Assembly (NCBI RefSeq): GCF_963678635.1 | Contig: NC_087069.1 | Location: 35,319,959-35,383,958 of the forward strand | Direction of reading: 5' to 3' | DNA: 64,000 nt | DNA from: Symsagittifera roscoffensis | Lineage: Eukaryota; Xenacoelomorpha; Acoela; Convolutidae | Shown here: piece after piece, positions 46,089 to 58,469 of the stretch | How the letters are laid out: the number at the start of each line of letters is the position of its first letter | Numbering within the stretch: the first letter of the stretch is position 1 | The notes under the pieces: model-generated | Databases searched by the model: none | The model's input: the letters and a program-made list of their open reading frames with translations, nothing else | Told to the model about the DNA's origin: nothing | Program-made: the position numbers and the translations under genes

Positions 46089-47299
46089 CAGTTAATATGC
46101 TGACTGCTCAAATTCTTGTTGATTATTTTGAAGGTGATGAAAGTTAACTATTGTCAAAAAATGTTGTTGTTCAGTTGTGTAAATCGAAATTTTAATTTAC
46201 TATTAATCCTAATAGTCCTAGGGGAGGTGTTATCTCAATGAAGAGATGTTGTATATATAAAGCAAATGTGTCTGTATTTGTAATCTTTTCTTTTTCTATG
46301 GATGATATTAATACTCTAAAGAAGTTGTGATTTGATCTGAATTCAAGATCGGACATGTATAACTGTTGTGTATTTCGATCATTGTTATATTAGTGAACTT
46401 GGTTAATTGAAAATTCAGTTATTCCAGTTATTCATGCGTGTCTAGTTATTGGTTTTTAATAATTTCAATGCTGGTTCTAAATAAGGTAGAATTTTGAGGA
46501 AAAAAAAAACAGGATTTGTTTATTAAGTCTTTGAAAAAATGTTTAAATGTATTCTTTGTTATTGTGTATTAACCTTGTGTTTTATTTTACTTTTGAGGCT
46601 GTTCATTGTTGGTGTATTTTTTGTAAAAATTCCGACTACGTTAACTTTTTTATCTGTCATATGAAATATTTGTTTCAAGGGTTTTATAAAAAATTTCTAA
46701 TGTTCCATTGTTTGTGTTGGTATAATAGATAAGGGATAATTGGTCTTACCATAATTTGTTAAGCTTGATTGCTGTGTTGTGGCTAGTCTGCTTGAAGTTT
46801 TTGAAAAAGGAAGTTTAGAATGTAGTGTACGAATTTCATTACATGTGAGAATGTTATCAAAAATTATTCTGCGCCTGAATCAATTAAAACAATTATTCTC
46901 AAAATCTGGCGATTGAAAATTTTTCCTACTTATTGTGCTTTCAAAAAGAAACTAGTTTGTTCAAATTTCATCCTTAAGTGAGGATGCTTCAGATGTTGTA
47001 TTTTGATATATTTTAATCATATGTGTTTGATTTTTGGCTTTATGAGGTACATACTTGGTTTTTGTTTTTTGATTAATGTTTGATTCGCTAAGTTTTGAGT
47101 TATGATTTTATTTTTGATAAAATTTTGATTCAATTGGAACTTCATATTCATAGTCAATTCTTAACATGTTAAAAACTAAAGTGCTTTTGGTTTCGATTTC
47201 ACTTTCATCATCTGTGATTTCAAAGTTTATATGATATAGTTGCATTTATAAAATTTCCGTGTTATCTATTCCGGGTCGGTCTGGAGTTGTTTCGTTTGG

Positions 47300-50200
47300 T
47301 TGTTTCAAGTATTTCGTTTGGAAGATTGACAATAGTTTCATGATCAATTTTGAGAGCTGTTTTTTCTAGATTCAAAGTTGTCTTGTAATCTTATGTTATA
47401 TGGTCGGTTGCTGGAACAGTTTTCAGGTCTGTCATTAGAATTATTCCTATTACGGTGATTTGAATTGTTTCTATTATTGTTGATTGACGAGACTTTTGAT
47501 CGCTTTTTTGAGTAAAATCGGTTTTTATTCTTTGAGTATGATTGGTTTCTATAATAATTGGAGTAATGGCTTCTATTTGAGTTAATCTTGACTAATTTAA
47601 ATCTTGCTGTATCAATTTTTCTGGTTGTTTGAACGGCTATATATGTTTTGTGAAAAGTTTTGTGAATTTTAACTACATGGTGATTGTCCGCGAAAATTGT
47701 TTCAAAATGATGATTGTGGTCTGGTCATGAGATAACTAGTTAGTAGTGAAATTACTGAGCTGTTATTGCTTTGATTGTTTTATAAAGATATTTTTAAATC
47801 TTTTTTCATGGTTCATCTTGTTGTTTTTGTCTACATTCGGCAATTCTATGTTCGTATCTACGGATTAGTTGCATAATTTTTTGAGTGAAAGTTTTCTTTT
47901 GAAATTTGGATTTTCTTTGTTATTTTCAGAATTTGAGTGATTTTGTTTTCTGAACTATCATCGGAGCCTTGGATAATATTTATATGTGATAGTTTTGTAT
48001 GCAGATTGTTTACATATTTTATTTTTAAATTTTCTGTTACTTCCAGTTTCATTGTGATTTCTGCTTGTTCTAATTTGTTGACGAGTTTGCGGAAATCGAT
48101 GTCTGATTCACAGATTGATGATGGATGTTATGCTCGTAACGTTGAAGTAATTTGTATCAATGCTGTGCGTCTATGGATCTAATTTTGGTGAATTGGTTTA
48201 CTTGTAAATTCTGGGCCCTTGATCAATATTAAAGGTGCTGTGACAGCATTTGAATAATTTTAACGAGTATACAAGATCAGTATCTGTAATTACGATAAGG
48301 GGTTTATTAGATGTTATACGCATAAGGTACGAAATCATCGTCAATTGGAGTGATTCTGCAGTATTTTGTTATTTCATGTTGTTGTAACCAAAAATGTAAT
48401 GGAATTTCAATTCTTTTGAATCGGGTTAAAAACCTTGTGTATTCTTTTAATACTGTAGATGCATATTATTGTCAGGTTATAAAAAAGTTAAGTCGTGTAG
48501 AAAGTTGTTGTTGTGGTCCTGCTAGACTCATGCAAGGTTCAAAATATTCTGGTTTAAAAAATTATCATCTGGTTAGTTTGTATCGAGCCGGTGGTATCTT
48601 TGGATACTGTTATATTGTTGTTGGTTTCGATAAAAGTGATCTAATATCTGGTAAATCGTCAATTTTCCGAGTTTTTTTGGTTTAAAAAATGAAGAATTTT
48701 TCTGTGCGATCTGTTGAAATATTCACTGGCGAAATATACAGATTGGGGTATTGGGCTTTTGATACCTGTTGGGTACAATTATATTCATGACATTGATTCG
48801 GTGAAGACAGTTGGTTACATCATTGGATTGTTGATATTATTGTTTGTGAAAAAATCGTATTTATGGTTTGCAAAAAAATTACCGTTCCTGTTTTTTGGTT
48901 TTTTGAATGAAGTTTTTCAGTTTTTGGTCTAAACATTTGGTTCGACCGATGGCTTGACTGTTGATTGTAATGTTGCTTGAAACAGAGTGTTGTTTCTAGT
49001 GTGTAGTTTTGTAATTAATTGATGTATAGGTGATTGACTTTGTTGCGTTGTTGAAGATTGTGTTTCATCTTTTTTCTTATTGGAAAAATATGTTGGTGTT
49101 TGGATATCTTGTTGCGTTAGATTCTGATTCCGTTTAGATTTTCTTTGTACTTTTAAATGTTGAATAAAGAGTGTTGTTGAAAAAGTTTTCGGTAGATCTA
49201 TTGTTATAATTTAAAGGAGGGGTATCAGTTGCTGATGAAGTTACTCTTAAATAATCTCTATGTATCGAGATAGTTGCAATTACTGCACTTCAGATGTTTT
49301 TTGTATGTCGAAGAAAAACCATATCGGGTCCTTTACATATTCTGTTTTATGTGCTAGTACTGTTTCGTCGTCATTTTGTGGTCTAAAACTTTTTCTTGCA
49401 TGTGAAATGAGATCAAGATCCTGTTGGAAACAATCTGTTTTAGATCAGATTATGTTTGTTTGTATATTGGACCATTTGGATCAAATTTTATAACTTGCAA
49501 TATTTCAATGTCATTGAGTGTTTCGTAAAATGCGTGAAAAGAGATTGAGTTCTCGTCTTACTATTGCATTTCGAGATGTTTTTGGTTGAGATGCGTATAC
49601 GGCATCATGTATTTCTAATATAAAAACGTAACTCTAATTCATACAGAAAATAGTATTTGTGATAATTGAGTTTGCTCTCTGTGATTTCTGAAGTTTTATT
49701 TTTTTAACATATTCAACAACATTTTTTTTAAAAATTGTGCTTCTTTGCAATCTGTTTGTATTCGATGTTGTGGTTGATTTGATGTATTTGGTGGTAAAAT
49801 TTTGATTGTGAATATGCCATATTGTGAGGTTATGTTTCAAATGACTGGTAGATGGTGATCATGTACTTGTCTCTAGTTCTGCAAATTTCTGTTTACATGG
49901 GCTATTACCTTTTTGGAGCAAATTTACGACTAGTATGTGACAAAATTGTACTTCTTCTGTTGATGGGACGCTTTTTTGCTTGAGGATGAAGGGACGGATA
50001 GTTTTTTTCGTCGGAAATTTTATCTTATTGAATCATTTTTCGTGCAATATAAGTAACCTTCAGCATTTCTTATTGGTTGATTCGAAATATATAGTCTTAC
50101 TGGTTTGCGAACATAACAGTTTTTTAATTTCCGTTTGCATTTTATAGATGATGATGTTGTTGCTTCTGATTCCGAAAAAATAAAAATGTTGTCTGCTGGT

Positions 50201-50330
50201 TTATTTTTATTGTGCAAAACAACTCTAATGGGGAAGAATTGAAAAATTATATAATACAAACTTGAATTAATTGGAAAAATTATTTGAAAAATCTCATTTT
50301 TCATAGGAGCTAACGTCTTCAAGATGCATA
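47300..50330 (-). pseudogene. Putative gag region of the Gypsy-like relic
   Basis: Minus-strand translation shows an Asn/Arg/Ser-rich basic region near 47420-47570, then mixed hydrophobic and charged stretches to about 50.3 kb, all riddled with stops. The frame at 50020-50322 is the longest. The call rests on position upstream of the RT and on composition; I see no clear CCHC knuckle. Confidence 0.35.
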
Positions 50331-50359
50331 AAATATAAACAATTTAAATGCAATTTTGA

Positions 50360-50620
50360 AGACAAAATGAACAATCAAAAGGGCTTATAAAGAAATATAT
50401 TCGATTATAATGGATTTTTGTGCAAAACGAACGAATTAGAAGTTTGTATAAAAATAATGGATTATAATCAATTATAATTAGTTATAAATGTATCGAAAAT
50501 TAGACGAATAAATAACCGATTATAATCGATTATAATGGATTATAATTTGATATAATTTGTTTCAAAAAAGAAAAATGATAATTGATTAAAATCGATTGTT
50601 TCTCAATTTTATTAAGACTG
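50360..50620 (+). repeat. Dispersed repeat with (C/G)ATTATAAT words, copy 1
   Basis: CGATTATAATGGATTATAATCAATTATAATTAGTTATAA-like words surrounded by matching flanks. The reverse complement of about 63580-63810 aligns along its length, including AGAC then AAAA(C/T)TGA(A)CAA, a TTTGTGCAAAA block and AAATTAGACGAA/AAATAGACGAA. Confidence 0.65.
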
Positions 50621-50639
50621 TTACTAAAAAGTCATTTAA

Positions 50640-51400
50640 TCGAACATTGATGCTTGAAACTTGATGCGGGTTTTCATGTTCTTCCAAAAATGAAAACATG
50701 CATCAAGTTTTGAATTCGATTCGAAACTTCAAAAGGATGTTTGCAGTAGTTTTGAGGAAAAAATTAGGAAGAAAAAAGCTAGTGATATAGTAGTGTAGTT
50801 AATTCCTTTTCCTTTTCTTAGTTCCTTTTCTGAAACGCCAAATTATGGGTTTCATACACCGCAGTTTTATTATTTTAACTTTAATTTTTTTACGTCAAGG
50901 TACAAACCAAAACACGAGTAAAAACATTGAGAATTGACACACTTTTTTGGTGAAATTTACTCGAATCAGTGAAAAAAACCTAGTTTCTATTGAAGTTCGC
51001 AAAAGGGAATAAGAAAACGAGAAAACCGGGTTTAACAACTGACGTAGTTCTTAAAATAGATAATTTTTTTCAGAAGAGACCAACCGTTTAGGAGCATAGA
51101 GCATCAACTCTGCAGTACATACATAAATTCAAAACTGTCGCAATTGGTCTGAACAGTTAATATTCAGTTGAGAGTTGGCTGTTTTTGTTTTGAATTTACA
51201 ATTACGTCAAAAACTGAACAAAACATGCAACCAAACTAGTCCTTTTTATTTGTTGCTTGATGAAAAACTGCCCTTTTTACATTTCTGGTAAGCTTCTAGC
51301 CAGTTTGATAATTTTTAATGAAAAAAGTTAATAACATTTTTTTCTAAATTAGAAAACTTTGAAAATAGTTTTACAGCACTGTTGCAGAACAAAAACAGAG
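50640..51400. other. AT-rich non-coding stretch
   Basis: No gene seen. Oligo-A/T tracts dominate, and short pieces resemble the duplicated unit immediately to the right. Confidence 0.5.
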
Positions 51401-51409
51401 GAACAAACC

Positions 51410-52760
51410 TAAACAGTCGTGTACCGTACTTTTCTACTTCTGAAACAGTATTACATTGAGCTTTCCTGGCTATAACAATATAATTCTGATAAAGTTCTCA
51501 AAAATGTCTCAAAACATTTGTTGTTCTGAACAGTTGTAGTTATAGCTGGCAGATCAATCCGTAAATTTTTCGCTACAGTTGTACTTTGGGCTTATAGAAA
51601 CTTCGCTCTTGCATAACATTAGAAATCAAGTCTCCATCATGATTAATTTACAGATTTAAGTTGTATTTTACAAAAAACGGATAATTTTTTCTTGAAACTT
51701 TAGACACTTGTACTACTATTTGTCGATGTTGAATGCAGAGGGTGGTTTGAAAAAATAGCTGGGCAACGCGCAATGCAATTTCCGAGTAAAAATTGTCAGG
51801 GAAGTGATCCGATGCTTTCCGTAAATTTGCTCGGTTCAGTGGGATAATGTTGTCCCTGAAAATTGGTCAATAAACTAAGACAAATACTTTTTTGTAATTC
51901 CAAAGTATGCAAAAAAAAATTTTTTGAAACTTTCATGGTATGGAAAAAAAACATAATTTCATAAAATTTTTCCAATGAAATTCTAGGACAAACATTTTAT
52001 TCTTTGTGCGAATTAGTTTGACAAGCAGTTTTTGTCAACCCGGGAATTCAAACAACCACTGGAATGCAAACAACCACAAAGTAAAACAAAGTAAAACAGT
52101 AGTTTACCGTACTTGTCTAGTTCTGAAACAGTATTACCTTGAGTTTTCCAGGCTATAACGCTGAATATATTCTGATAAAATACTGTTAAATTTCTAGAAA
52201 TTGTTGTTGTTCTGGACAGTTGTGATTATAGCTGGCATATCAATCGGGTGTTTTTTGCGTTAGAAAAGAAGATTGAGCTTATAGACACATCACTCTTGCA
52301 TAATATTGAAATTTTGGTCGATATTAAAAATTTGCAGATTTAAGTTGTATTTCACAAAAAAAAACGCATTATTTTTTCCAGAAATTTTGGGTACTTGTAC
52401 TACCATTTGCCGATGTTGAATGCAGTGGGTGGTTTGAAAAAATAACAATGCGAACAATGCCATTATTGCGGGAAAAGTATTAGGTAATTCAATTTAATGG
52501 TTTCCGTGAAATTTGCTCGGTTCTGTGGGCAAATCAAGTTGTCCCTGAAATTCGGTCCATGAAAGTAAGACAAAAACTTGTTATGTAATTCCAGAGGGGT
52601 CAAAAAAAAAATTTTGAGACTTTCATAGTTTGAGACTTTCAACAAACTTTCGTAAATTTTCAAAAAATTTTCCTCTGCAAATGTCGGAAAAACATTTTTT
52701 CCATTTGCGTGAATTAGTTTGACAAGCAGTTTTTGTCAACCGGGAAATTCAAACAAACGT
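51410..52760. repeat. Direct duplication, ~685-bp unit
   Basis: TTCTGAAACAGTATTA occurs at 51438 and 52121 (683 bp apart). Between and after, many blocks recur in order: ATAGCTGGCA(G/T)ATCAATC, TTGCATAA(C/T)ATT, CAGATTTAAGTTGTATTT, GATGTTGAATGCAG, TTGCTCGGTTC, GTTGTCCCTGAAA and CAAGCAGTTTTTGTCAACC (about 52020 and 52720). The copies have many substitutions and small indels. No coding capacity is visible. Confidence 0.85.
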
Positions 52761-54500
52761 TTTTGGACATTTTTTTCTTTTCAATTTGAGCTCAAAACTC
52801 GGCGCCGTTTCAAATATATATATTTTTCAAATATCTTCAGCGCTTTTTTTTAACTCTTTGAGCAACTCTTTTGCACCTATATAATCAATTTTCAATTATT
52901 TTCAAAAAACACTTGAAGGTCAATTGTTTCTGTTTTCCAGCCCTGCTTTTTAGATTTTGTAAATTTTTTTAAAAAATTAGCTTGCCTTGCGAAATCTCAA
53001 AAGGGATGTGTCTCTTGCGAAATTTTACAAGGATTGTATAACCTTTTCAAAACGAATTCTTTGATAACAACTAAAATCACCACTTCTATTTCAGCTAAAT
53101 CTGATCTTTCAGGATCATCAAAGTTTATAAAAGAGTTCGAAAGTTACTGTTAGAATACTTTTTACCGGTTACTTCAAGGATATATTTCTTTCAAAATATT
53201 CTAAATGAGTCAGTGAGATATAAGCTAGGAAATACTTTGTGTAACATAGCCATTTTGATTGAGCTAAATTATCATGACATTTGATTACCAAGAAAAATTT
53301 GCAGTTTTGGTAAAGTCGATGCAAAGGACTGATTAAGATTTAGACTAAAACTATCCTGTAAATTTCCAGGACCAGGAAAAAAATCGAGTGGTCATCTTTA
53401 ACACGATTCACCTTAAATGGTTCTGAATCTTGTAAATTTCTATAAACTACGAAATTCTGCAAGGCTTAAGCATAAATTCACTAGTACTTGACCTCTTGAT
53501 CATATTCATTTTTAATAGAACTTTTTGTAATAAATTTAAAAAGAAAACTAATTTTTGTGATGCAGAAAATACGTCAAAAGTCGAATAGTAGAAACAAAAC
53601 ATTGGGTACAAGCTTGGAATACCTGCGTTTCCAGAAGGCGATTGGAATTTCTACGACAAGATAGGGCTACATGTTTTTGAAGAAAGAGTGGAATCTCTTG
53701 AAAAGATGCTCGACAGGTACAAGCCATACACTTATCTACGCTTACTCAGGCTGAGCTACGCGTGTGCAAACACACTTATTGTACTAGTGATGATGAAATC
53801 ATTTCAACAGCCTCTGATTAATCTCAAAAACTGGTTTGCGATCAATTTTCAGAGAGAAAAAAATGGAAGCAAGTCAAGAAAAGCGAGTCAAGCCGACAAT
53901 TAACCCCTTAAACTATGCCTCTTTCCCACCCTTCAATTTGAAATGAAATCCTTTATTTGCTTTTGTGCCAAATAGTAACAAAAATTTCATCCAACCTTTT
54001 ATTCTTAATTAGTCAACGAAAGCAACAATTTAGTTTTTTTTATCAATTTTGAAACATATTAAACGGCATCTTTTTAGTTCATTTGATCAACAGAAGTCAT
54101 AACAATCCGTTCCATACAAAAACTTTAAGTAGGGTACAAATATAGGATCTTTTTGTTCATCTTACATTTGGATTCGCACTTGGCTATATTTAAAATCTAA
54201 GCAAATATAATCTACTTAACAATTGCCGCCCTCCCCTTATGGTATCTACTAAATAATTGCCGATCCTGTACATAAAAGCAGTAGATAAGTATTAGAGCGT
54301 TCTTTTTATGATTTGAACGTTGCTGCATTCTGATTGGTCGAAAATTCGACGAACTGAATCTACAGTACATTCTTTTTCTTTGAAGGGGGTAATTGTTAAA
54401 CTGATCCAGCAAACTTTTTTTTCCACACATTGATTCGATTATCGTTAACTCAGATTCTGTGGCTTAATGGTTCAGGCGTTTGTCAAAAATATAGTATAGA
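52761..54500. other. AT-rich non-coding stretch
   Basis: No gene recognised. The plus-strand frame at 53688-53903 (71 codons) has no motif and is probably chance. Near 54462-54492, TGGCTTAATGGTTCAGGCG resembles a tRNA A box, but no cloverleaf or good B box follows. Confidence 0.45.
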
Positions 54501-54504
54501 TAAA

Positions 54505-55099
54505 TAGTTACATTCACAGGTCATAAAAGTTGCAACTTTTTGATTTCAACAAGCAAATGAATTTTTTTCTTCGCGTTATTGTTGTTTCCTCTGCAACTAT
54601 TCAAGATACATGGTTGAAATTTTGACAAAATTTTAATGAAACTACTTGGGAGGTCTTAACCAGGCCAAAATTTGAGAACACTTGTTGTGAAGGCGTAAAT
54701 AATTCAACGTTTCAACATTAGTTTTGGATGTTTTCTTGCTGTGGAAACATCCTGGGCGAGGTAACTCTTTCAATTTTTGTCTCTCGTTTTTCAAGATACA
54801 GTCAAGTTGAAAGAGCCAATTTAATCCCACAATCCTAATTTTTAAAAATTGTTAGCGCGGATGTTTCCACAGCAAGAAAAAATTATGAAGCGCTGGCTAA
54901 ATTACTCCTTCAAAACAAGGTGTTTAAATTTTTGGCCCAGTTTAAGACCTTCCAGAAATTTTCATCTATATTTTACCAAAATTTCAACCTGTAGCTTAAA
55001 TATTTGCAGAGAAAACGACAAAAAATGGGGAAAAAATTGTTCACTTGCTCGTTGAAATCAAAAAGTTGCAACTTCTTTGTCCCGTGCATTGTTTTCAAA
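54505..55099. repeat. Inverted repeat with ~240-bp arms (MITE-like)
   Basis: TTTTCTTGCTGTGGAAACAT continuing CC (54731-54752) is perfectly complementary to 54859-54880. Homology continues outward on both sides: GGTCTTAA...GGCCAAAA, GGTTGAAATTTTG, CTCTGCAA and AGTTGCAACTTTTTGATTTC (about 54527-54546 and 55053-55072). The arms enclose 106 bp. The open frames at 54642-54830 and 54849-55055 are mirror readings of the arms and not genes. It could be a non-autonomous DNA transposon; I see no target duplication. Confidence 0.75.
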
Positions 55100-55900
55100 A
55101 GGGTCCTCTCAGGTATCTTTGATCTCGTGTTTTTCTTTTCCCAAGTCTGCCCTATTGTCACTGGTTGGAAAATCTTATATATATTTTGAAATGCACAAAA
55201 ATGATCATCAGAAAATAATCATATTTTATTGAACACCTATGATCAGGCGATCAAATATAGGCCATTGCAATAATATTAAGAAGAATTTGAAGAATACAAA
55301 AAAAAACATTTTTATTGGCTAATACAATGTGTTGAGTACTTTTTTTGCTTTCACAGGAAGGAAAGTGCTTTTTTCGATCTAAGATTTGAAGAAAAACTTG
55401 AAATCATTGTGATTGTTTCAACTTTTTCTTGCGGCTACTTTATTCAAAAATTTAAATATAATAGGAAATGAGGCAAAATTCCAAAACGTTTACCAGGAGT
55501 GTTTTAGAAAAAGCCGGTCTCCATTAGCATTGGTTCCAAAAGGGCCCTCTCAGGTATCATTGGTCTTGTTTTTTTTTTCTTTTCCCAAAGCTGCCTTAAT
55601 TTGCCAACAGATGAAAAAAAATTATGAGTAATTTCCGTTTTTGAATGGAATTCAAATAAATGATCATTAAAAAAAGTCTCATTCTGTAGCAGCGCTTGAC
55701 ATTGTGGATGCATGGACTGAAAGGGAAGAAAAAACTAGAAAACCAGTTCAATTTGCAAGGATCTCGTCGTGAAACACTAGTTATCATTGAACACCTGTGA
55801 TATAAAGGTATCACAAAACTACGCCATCACAAATATATAGAGAAGAGTTTGAAGATTTCAAACAACATTTTTGTTGGCTAATACACAATGTTTCCCAAAA
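55080..55900. repeat. Diverged direct duplication beside the inverted repeat
   Basis: AAAAGGG(T/C)CCTCTCAGGTATC followed by CTTTTCCCAA occurs at about 55098 and 55538. ATTGAACACCT(A/G)TGAT and ACATTTTT(A/G)TTGGCTAATAC occur at about 55229 and 55310, and again at about 55787 and 55866. Offsets vary from about 440 to 560 bp because of indels. Non-coding. Confidence 0.7.
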
Positions 55901-55993
55901 AATGGAAATAAAATAAGAAGTTAGAGTCACTAAATTCATTTCGTTTGCGCTGTAAAGTTTGAGAAAAATCAGGTCACCTTTTAAAGGGGAGAT

Positions 55994-56241
55994 ACAGAAA
56001 ACGAAAAAGTAATAGTTTCTAGTTTACACGTTACACGAAGTACTTGAGTCTCTCTTGCTTTGAACTTTGATTTGATTATAAATTAGTTGGTTGCACATGT
56101 TTGGTAATTCAGTTTTGCATTTTTTCAATTTTGTATTTGCTGAGTTTTAGTTTTCAATTTCTTTCCCGGAGTTTTCCTGATTGCATGTGAAAAGTTGAAG
56201 TCATTTAAGATGGTTGTCAATTGTCAAATTGGCATATAACA
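55994..56241 (-). repeat. BEL 3' LTR, outer end truncated
   Basis: It is nearly identical to the matching part of the 5' LTR (62252-62489), sharing long blocks such as GAACTTTGATTTGATTATAA and the element-side terminus TGTTATATGCC (reverse strand, at 56241). It lacks the portion matching 62111-62251, so about 140 bp of its outer end are missing directly next to the target duplication. Confidence 0.85.
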
Positions 56242-56397
56242 CTCGGCCTCATTTTGCAGTTGCAAAATAAATTAAGTAAAAAGGGGTGGGTTAGTTCCTA
56301 CTTATAAAATTTAAAACGCTGGCTTAACGGTCGTTTAAGTGGCAGTTGAAGTTTTCGGCTATGGCTGTCCGCGCAAGGCTGCTTTGGGGTCAGGCTC

Positions 56398-57610
56398 TCA
56401 TTGTCGTGAATCTTCGTTTGCTGGTTGATTGCAATAATCCGGACTAACAGGTGCTAGTCTAATGGCTGGTATTGACACAATTTTGTCTCTTTTTTTGACG
56501 AAGTAAACGCGGATCTGGTCATCATCGGTTGGTTTGTTTCCTGTGATCCGTCCAATTGGCCAGAGTCCTCGTCGCGTCATATCCTGAAGAATCCAGACAA
56601 TTTCTCCTATTCTGATAGGCGGCGTCTTCTTTGTCCATCTTTGTCTTGGCATTAGTGTTGGGATAAACTACTTCGTCAAGCGTTTCCAAATATGGGTTGC
56701 GAGTTGTTGGGCAAATTTCCATTGTCGACTGAGTGTTGAGGGCTGTTGGGTTTGTAGAGGTGGCATGCTGGCATGCGCTCTCCCGAGAAGAAAATGATTT
56801 GGGGTGAGGACTTCAACATCACCGGGCGATGCTGAAACTGTAGTGATGGGTCTTGCTTTCATGAAGTGTTCAACTTCGCAAAGGACTGTGTTGAATATGT
56901 CGTCTGTTAGAATCTGGCTTCCTATGATGGCATAGAACGAGTCTTTGAGTGATCTTATGAGTCGTTCCCATACACCTCCGAAATCAGGAGCATAGGCAGG
57001 GTTGAAAGTCCATTCAATCTGATGGTTTACGTAGAACTGTCGTGTAATATCGGCGTCGAAGTGTCTTTTGAGTTCTTTTTCGGCTGCGGCAAAATTTGTA
57101 CCATTATCGGAAACAATTTTGTCTGGTTGTCCTCTGCGAGTGAAGAATCGTCTTAAGGTATTGATGAAGGCGTCGGCTGATTGGTCCTGGCACATCTCAA
57201 GATGTACGGCTCGTGTTGTTAGGCAAGTCATTATAACGCCCGTAGCGTTTGTTGTAGTTTCCTGCGGTTTTCGAAGCAAACGGTCCAAAGAGATCTAATC
57301 CTGTTTGTTGAAACGGGAAGGGTTTATCTTCTGGAAATCTGAAAGCGGGTAGGGGCGCAAATTCGGGCTGTAGTCCAGTTGCCTGTTGTCGTCGGCGTTC
57401 GTAACATTTTTTTATGATCTTGTCAATGTGTGCGCGAACACAGAGAATCCAAAACTCATTTTGAAGAATATTTTTCAAGTGCTGGCGTGGCGAATGCTGG
57501 TTGTCTTTGTGGGTTTGTCCTATAAAGAGGTGAATTGCTGGGTGGTTTCCATCAAGGATAATCGGGTCTTTTATGCAATAGTCCAAACTGAGATTTCTCG
57601 AGGCGTCCAC
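56398..57610 (-). pseudogene. BEL integrase, frameshifted
   Basis: The frame 57197-57610 carries the zinc-binding region (H...H...CVRAHIDKIIKKC) and GLDLFGPF, the first-aspartate block. After a shift near 57240 the frame 56668-57288 has LTTRAVHLEM, VSDNGTNF (second Asp) and FGGVWERLIRSLK (Glu region). A TAG at 56668-56670 precedes an in-frame C-terminal domain (56398-56652) with GEIVWILQDMTRRGLWPIGRI, the DNA-binding C-terminal module of Pao integrases. All three catalytic positions are recognisable. Confidence 0.88.
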
Positions 57611-57614
57611 GTGC

Positions 57615-58394
57615 TCACAAGAGTCCGTCTTTGTCTAGAAATGGTGATAGAAGTCGAAGTCTGCTAGTTGTGTTGAATCGTTTATTTTGTTTCAATGCGT
57701 TGACCTCTGCTTTGAAGCTGTCTCGTTGCGTCTGCTTGAAGATAAAATTCTTTGCGGCAATCATGTTGTTGCTCGTCAGTTCGGTGGTCGCGCTTTCGTT
57801 GCAGGAGTGTAGTCCTTTATCTTTGAAAATCCTGGCGGCACGCATCACGTATGCAGTTGTTCTGAGAATTCTTGTCCATTTGGAGAATCTGCTGTAATCA
57901 ATGAAACTTTGCTCTGTCTTTTCGGTGGAAGCTTGAATAGCTAGCACTGGGGTTGTTGCTATTTCATCCATGTGTCCAGTTTGATCGTTGAGTTGCAAGG
58001 TATCCGCATTGGCGTCGTTTAACTGTAGCTTTGGCCAGTTGCGTTCTGGTTCACATATGAATTTTGGTCCGGTGAACCATCTTGACTTGGTACTGAATTC
58101 TGATAGGGGTATTCCACGGGTTCCGTCGTCTGCTGGGTTTAGGGGTCCTGGGCAATGATTCCATTGACTTGCTTGGGTGCTTTCTAAAGTTTCTGCAACT
58201 CTGTGAGCCACAAAAATTTGTTGTCGTTTAGCAGATGCCTGTATCCATTGAAACGCTGTTGTGCTGTCTGTCCACATATGCGTAGAGTTGATGTCAATCC
58301 TTTGTTCTCTGCGAATGAACTTTGCGAGGCGAGCACCAAAAACTGCGGCTTGTAGTTCCAATTGAGTTATTGTGTGTTGTTTTAGAGGAGCCAC
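57615..58394 (-). pseudogene. BEL RNase H and pre-integrase region
   Basis: An open frame of 259 codons has ITQLELQAAVFGARLA, HMWTDSTTAFQWI and NPADDGTRGI. These are the RNase H-like blocks of BEL/Pao polyproteins, including an acidic residue in each of the first two. The C-terminal half is a linker to the integrase. The previous frame (58470-58805) ends with ALRVFSDAS, the RNase H start, and joins via a frame change. Confidence 0.85.
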
Positions 58395-58469
58395 TCGAAC
58401 TTTTTTCTAGAACAAAGGCGCTGCTGATTTGCCGAGTGGCACTGTTGCCGTATACAAAATAAGCGACTG

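Larger units (their letters stand above)
42600..50330 (-). mobile_element. Degraded Ty3/Gypsy-like LTR retrotransposon
   Basis: Reading leftward on the minus strand, the order is a gag-like Asn/Arg/Ser-rich region (about 47.4-50.3 kb), RT start (46.09 kb), RNase H end (45.1 kb), a second RT (44.9-44.1 kb), a second RNase H end (43.9 kb) and integrase (43.4-42.7 kb). That is the gag-RT-RNase H-integrase order of Ty3/Gypsy. Frames are short, stops are frequent, and no LTR pair was found. The RT-RNase H module appears twice. Confidence 0.65.

Noticed and set aside
48350-48932. Plus-strand frames of 111 and 72 codons
   Set aside because: They oppose the putative Gypsy gag strand and have no motif; treated as shadows of the degraded minus-strand element.
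54462-54518. tRNA gene or tRNA-derived SINE
   Set aside because: There is a good A-box-like string (TGGCTTAATGG) but the only B-box candidate (GTTACATTC) is poor, and no cloverleaf can be drawn.
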